Assembly: GCF_023618015.1 (NCBI RefSeq)
Contig: NZ_JAJKBJ010000007.1
Coordinates: 62,001-126,000 of the forward strand
From: Legionella maioricensis
GTDB lineage: Bacteria > Pseudomonadota > Gammaproteobacteria > Legionellales > Legionellaceae
Direction of reading: 5' to 3'
Length of the DNA stretch: 64,000 nucleotides
Shown: positions 62,658-64,000 of the stretch, piece after piece
Layout of the letters: each line of letters starts with the position of its first letter
How positions within the stretch are numbered: position 1 is the stretch's first letter
Translations under genes and position numbers: made by a program
Notes under the pieces: generated by a model
What the model was told of the DNA's origin: nothing
Databases searched by the model: none
Seen by the model: only the letters and a program-made list of their open reading frames with translations

Positions 62658-64000
62658 ATGACATTTACCATTGGCCAACGCTGGATAAGCAATACTGAGT
62701 CACAACTCGGCTTGGGTATTATTACCGCTCTCCAAGGCAGACAAGTAAGTATTATCTTTCCTGCAGCAAGCGAAGAACGTATTTATGCTATCGATAATGC
62801 ACCTCTGAGCCGAATCATTTACAAAGAAGGTGAAGAAATTATCACCAACGATCAGAGAAAATTACACGTTACTCAGGTAACGGAACACCAAGGTCTTGTG
62901 CTTTATACGGGTATTGATGAATCAGGCAATGAAATGCAGGTGAAAGAACTGGCCCTCAATTGTTTCATCAAATTAAGCACCCCCGAACAACGACTTTTTA
63001 GCGGTTTATTGGATAAATTAAATGCTTTCAAATTAAGAATTGAAACACTGGAGCATACCAGCAGATTGCAACAGTCAACCGTAAGAGGCTTATTAGGTTC
63101 GCGAACCAGCCATCTTCCTCACCAGGTTTATATAGCCAGTGAAATAGCCCAACGACACGCTCCACGTGTTCTGCTTGCTGATGAAGTAGGTCTGGGTAAG
63201 ACCATAGAGGCGGGAATGATTTTGCATTACCAACTGCACACGGGACGAGCCAGTCGGATACTTATTGTTGTTCCTGATACCTTAATTCATCAGTGGCTTG
63301 TGGAAATGATCAGGCGATTTAATTTGTATTTCTCAATTTTTGATCAAAATCGATTCGATCTCATGCAAGACAGTATGCCTGACTATGATGATGAAGAAGA
63401 TGATGATATTGAACTCCTTGAACCCCGTACTGAAGAAAATCTTTTTGAAACTGAACAGCTTGTTTTATGCAGTCTGGATTTTCTTATGGCCAATGAAAAA
63501 GCACGCCAACAAGCCATAGAGAGTAACTGGGATATTCTTGTTGTTGATGAAGCGCATCATTTACATTGGTCAGAAGAAACAAAAAGTCCTGAATACAGTT
63601 GTATTGAGCAATTGGCAGCGCAAAGCAAGGGACTGTTACTGCTAACCGCGACTCCGGAGCAAGTAGGTATTCAAAGTCATTTTGCTCGTTTACGCCTTCT
63701 TGATCCTTCACGATTTTATGATTTTTCTGCCTTTAAAAAAGAAGAAGAACATTATCAGGAAATCAACAAAATAGTTCAGAATTTAATTGCCTATAGAGAT
63801 GAAACTCAGACGGATGAATTAAGCAGTGAACTGAAATCTCAACTAAGCACCTATCTTGGAGAACAGACTTCCTCCAATATCAACGATACCATAAGAAATT
63901 TACTTGATAGACATGGAACAGGACGAGTGCTCTTTCGCAATACACGTGCAGCCATTCAGGGGTTTCCGGAACGGCATTTGCACTCCTACCCTTTACCACT
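62658..64000 (+). CDS. rapA: RNA polymerase-associated SWI2/SNF2 ATPase RapA, N-terminal part (cut by window edge)
   Basis: The frame from ATG 62658 is open to the window end (447 codons). It has the RapA N-terminal Tudor-like domain (GQRWISNTESQLGLGII), then helicase motif I LADEVGLGKTIEAGMIL, motif Ia IVVPDTLIHQWLVEM, DEAH box VVDEAHHL and motif III LLLTATPEQ. It recycles RNA polymerase from stalled post-termination complexes. About half of the roughly 940-960 residues of the family are visible. Confidence 0.95.
   Translation, partial: MTFTIGQRWISNTESQLGLGIITALQGRQVSIIFPAASEERIYAIDNAPLSRIIYKEGEEIITNDQRKLHVTQVTEHQGLVLYTGIDESGNEMQVKELALNCFIKLSTPEQRLFSGLLDKLNAFKLRIETLEHTSRLQQSTVRGLLGSRTSHLPHQVYIASEIAQRHAPRVLLADEVGLGKTIEAGMILHYQLHTGRASRILIVVPDTLIHQWLVEMIRRFNLYFSIFDQNRFDLMQDSMPDYDDEEDDDIELLEPRTEENLFETEQLVLCSLDFLMANEKARQQAIESNWDILVVDEAHHLHWSEETKSPEYSCIEQLAAQSKGLLLLTATPEQVGIQSHFARLRLLDPSRFYDFSAFKKEEEHYQEINKIVQNLIAYRDETQTDELSSELKSQLSTYLGEQTSSNINDTIRNLLDRHGTGRVLFRNTRAAIQGFPERHLHSYPLP

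Overview
The window is a piece of a Legionella (or very close Legionellaceae) chromosome. The evidence is AT-rich DNA, a legiolysin-type 4-hydroxyphenylpyruvate dioxygenase, and an EnhA-like L,D-transpeptidase. There is also a dense set of eukaryotic-like or coiled-coil genes typical of Dot/Icm type IV effectors: ankyrin proteins, a giant kinase-like protein, a PPP phosphatase, OTU-like cysteine proteases, a LegC/Ylf-like protein and a Sel1 protein. The species cannot be fixed from sequence alone.

Layout. 1-3.9 kb: 5' part of glnE on the minus strand, a GlcG/HbpS relic, a GC-richer DUF2270 gene, an SDR, a solitary HEPN-like gene and a relic gene tail. 3.95-9 kb: a large ankyrin effector candidate with a central protease-like segment, an orphan periplasmic binding protein and a small conserved-looking gene. 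9.3-12.4 kb: rpe, slt, then a graveyard of truncated genes (AlaX-like, sat-like). 12.4-20.3 kb: a 2,542-codon kinase-like gene with a catalytic-looking kinase domain followed by three nearly identical 882-bp units encoding kinase C-lobe remnants. 20.4-24 kb: DUF2165, ugpB, a glycerophosphodiester phosphodiesterase and an exported protein. 24.3-32 kb: ankyrin/kinase-like gene, PPP phosphatase, RlpA lipoprotein, relics and a coiled-coil effector candidate. 32-43 kb is mainly housekeeping: an SDR with a partial duplicate, a leucine dehydrogenase-type enzyme, an O-methyltransferase, tyrosine catabolism (hpd, FAH family, maiA), asnS and lolCD. 43-53 kb: a frameshifted gene, L,D-transpeptidase, outer-membrane protein, 2H phosphoesterase-like protein, alpha/beta hydrolase and two paralogous OTU-like genes. 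53-64 kb: HdeD, the tRNA-Gly/Cys/Leu cluster beside pgsA, a HAD phosphatase, rluC, rne, a LegC/Ylf-like gene, a Sel1 gene and the start of rapA.

The strongest systems-level signal is regulatory. Five effector-type genes carry a direct repeat resembling the Legionella PmrA box (CTTAATATT, two bases, CTTAATATT). In every case a -10-like hexamer begins exactly 16 bases after the start of the second half-site. The genes are the ankyrin gene at 7682, the giant kinase gene at 12717 (two boxes), the phosphatase gene at 27036 and both OTU-like genes at 47766 and 51118. This links scattered, unrelated genes into one probable PmrA regulon and supports their assignment as Dot/Icm substrates. Accessory stretches also hold several truncated genes and dispersed inverted-repeat elements, showing repeated gene gain, duplication and decay around a stable housekeeping backbone.
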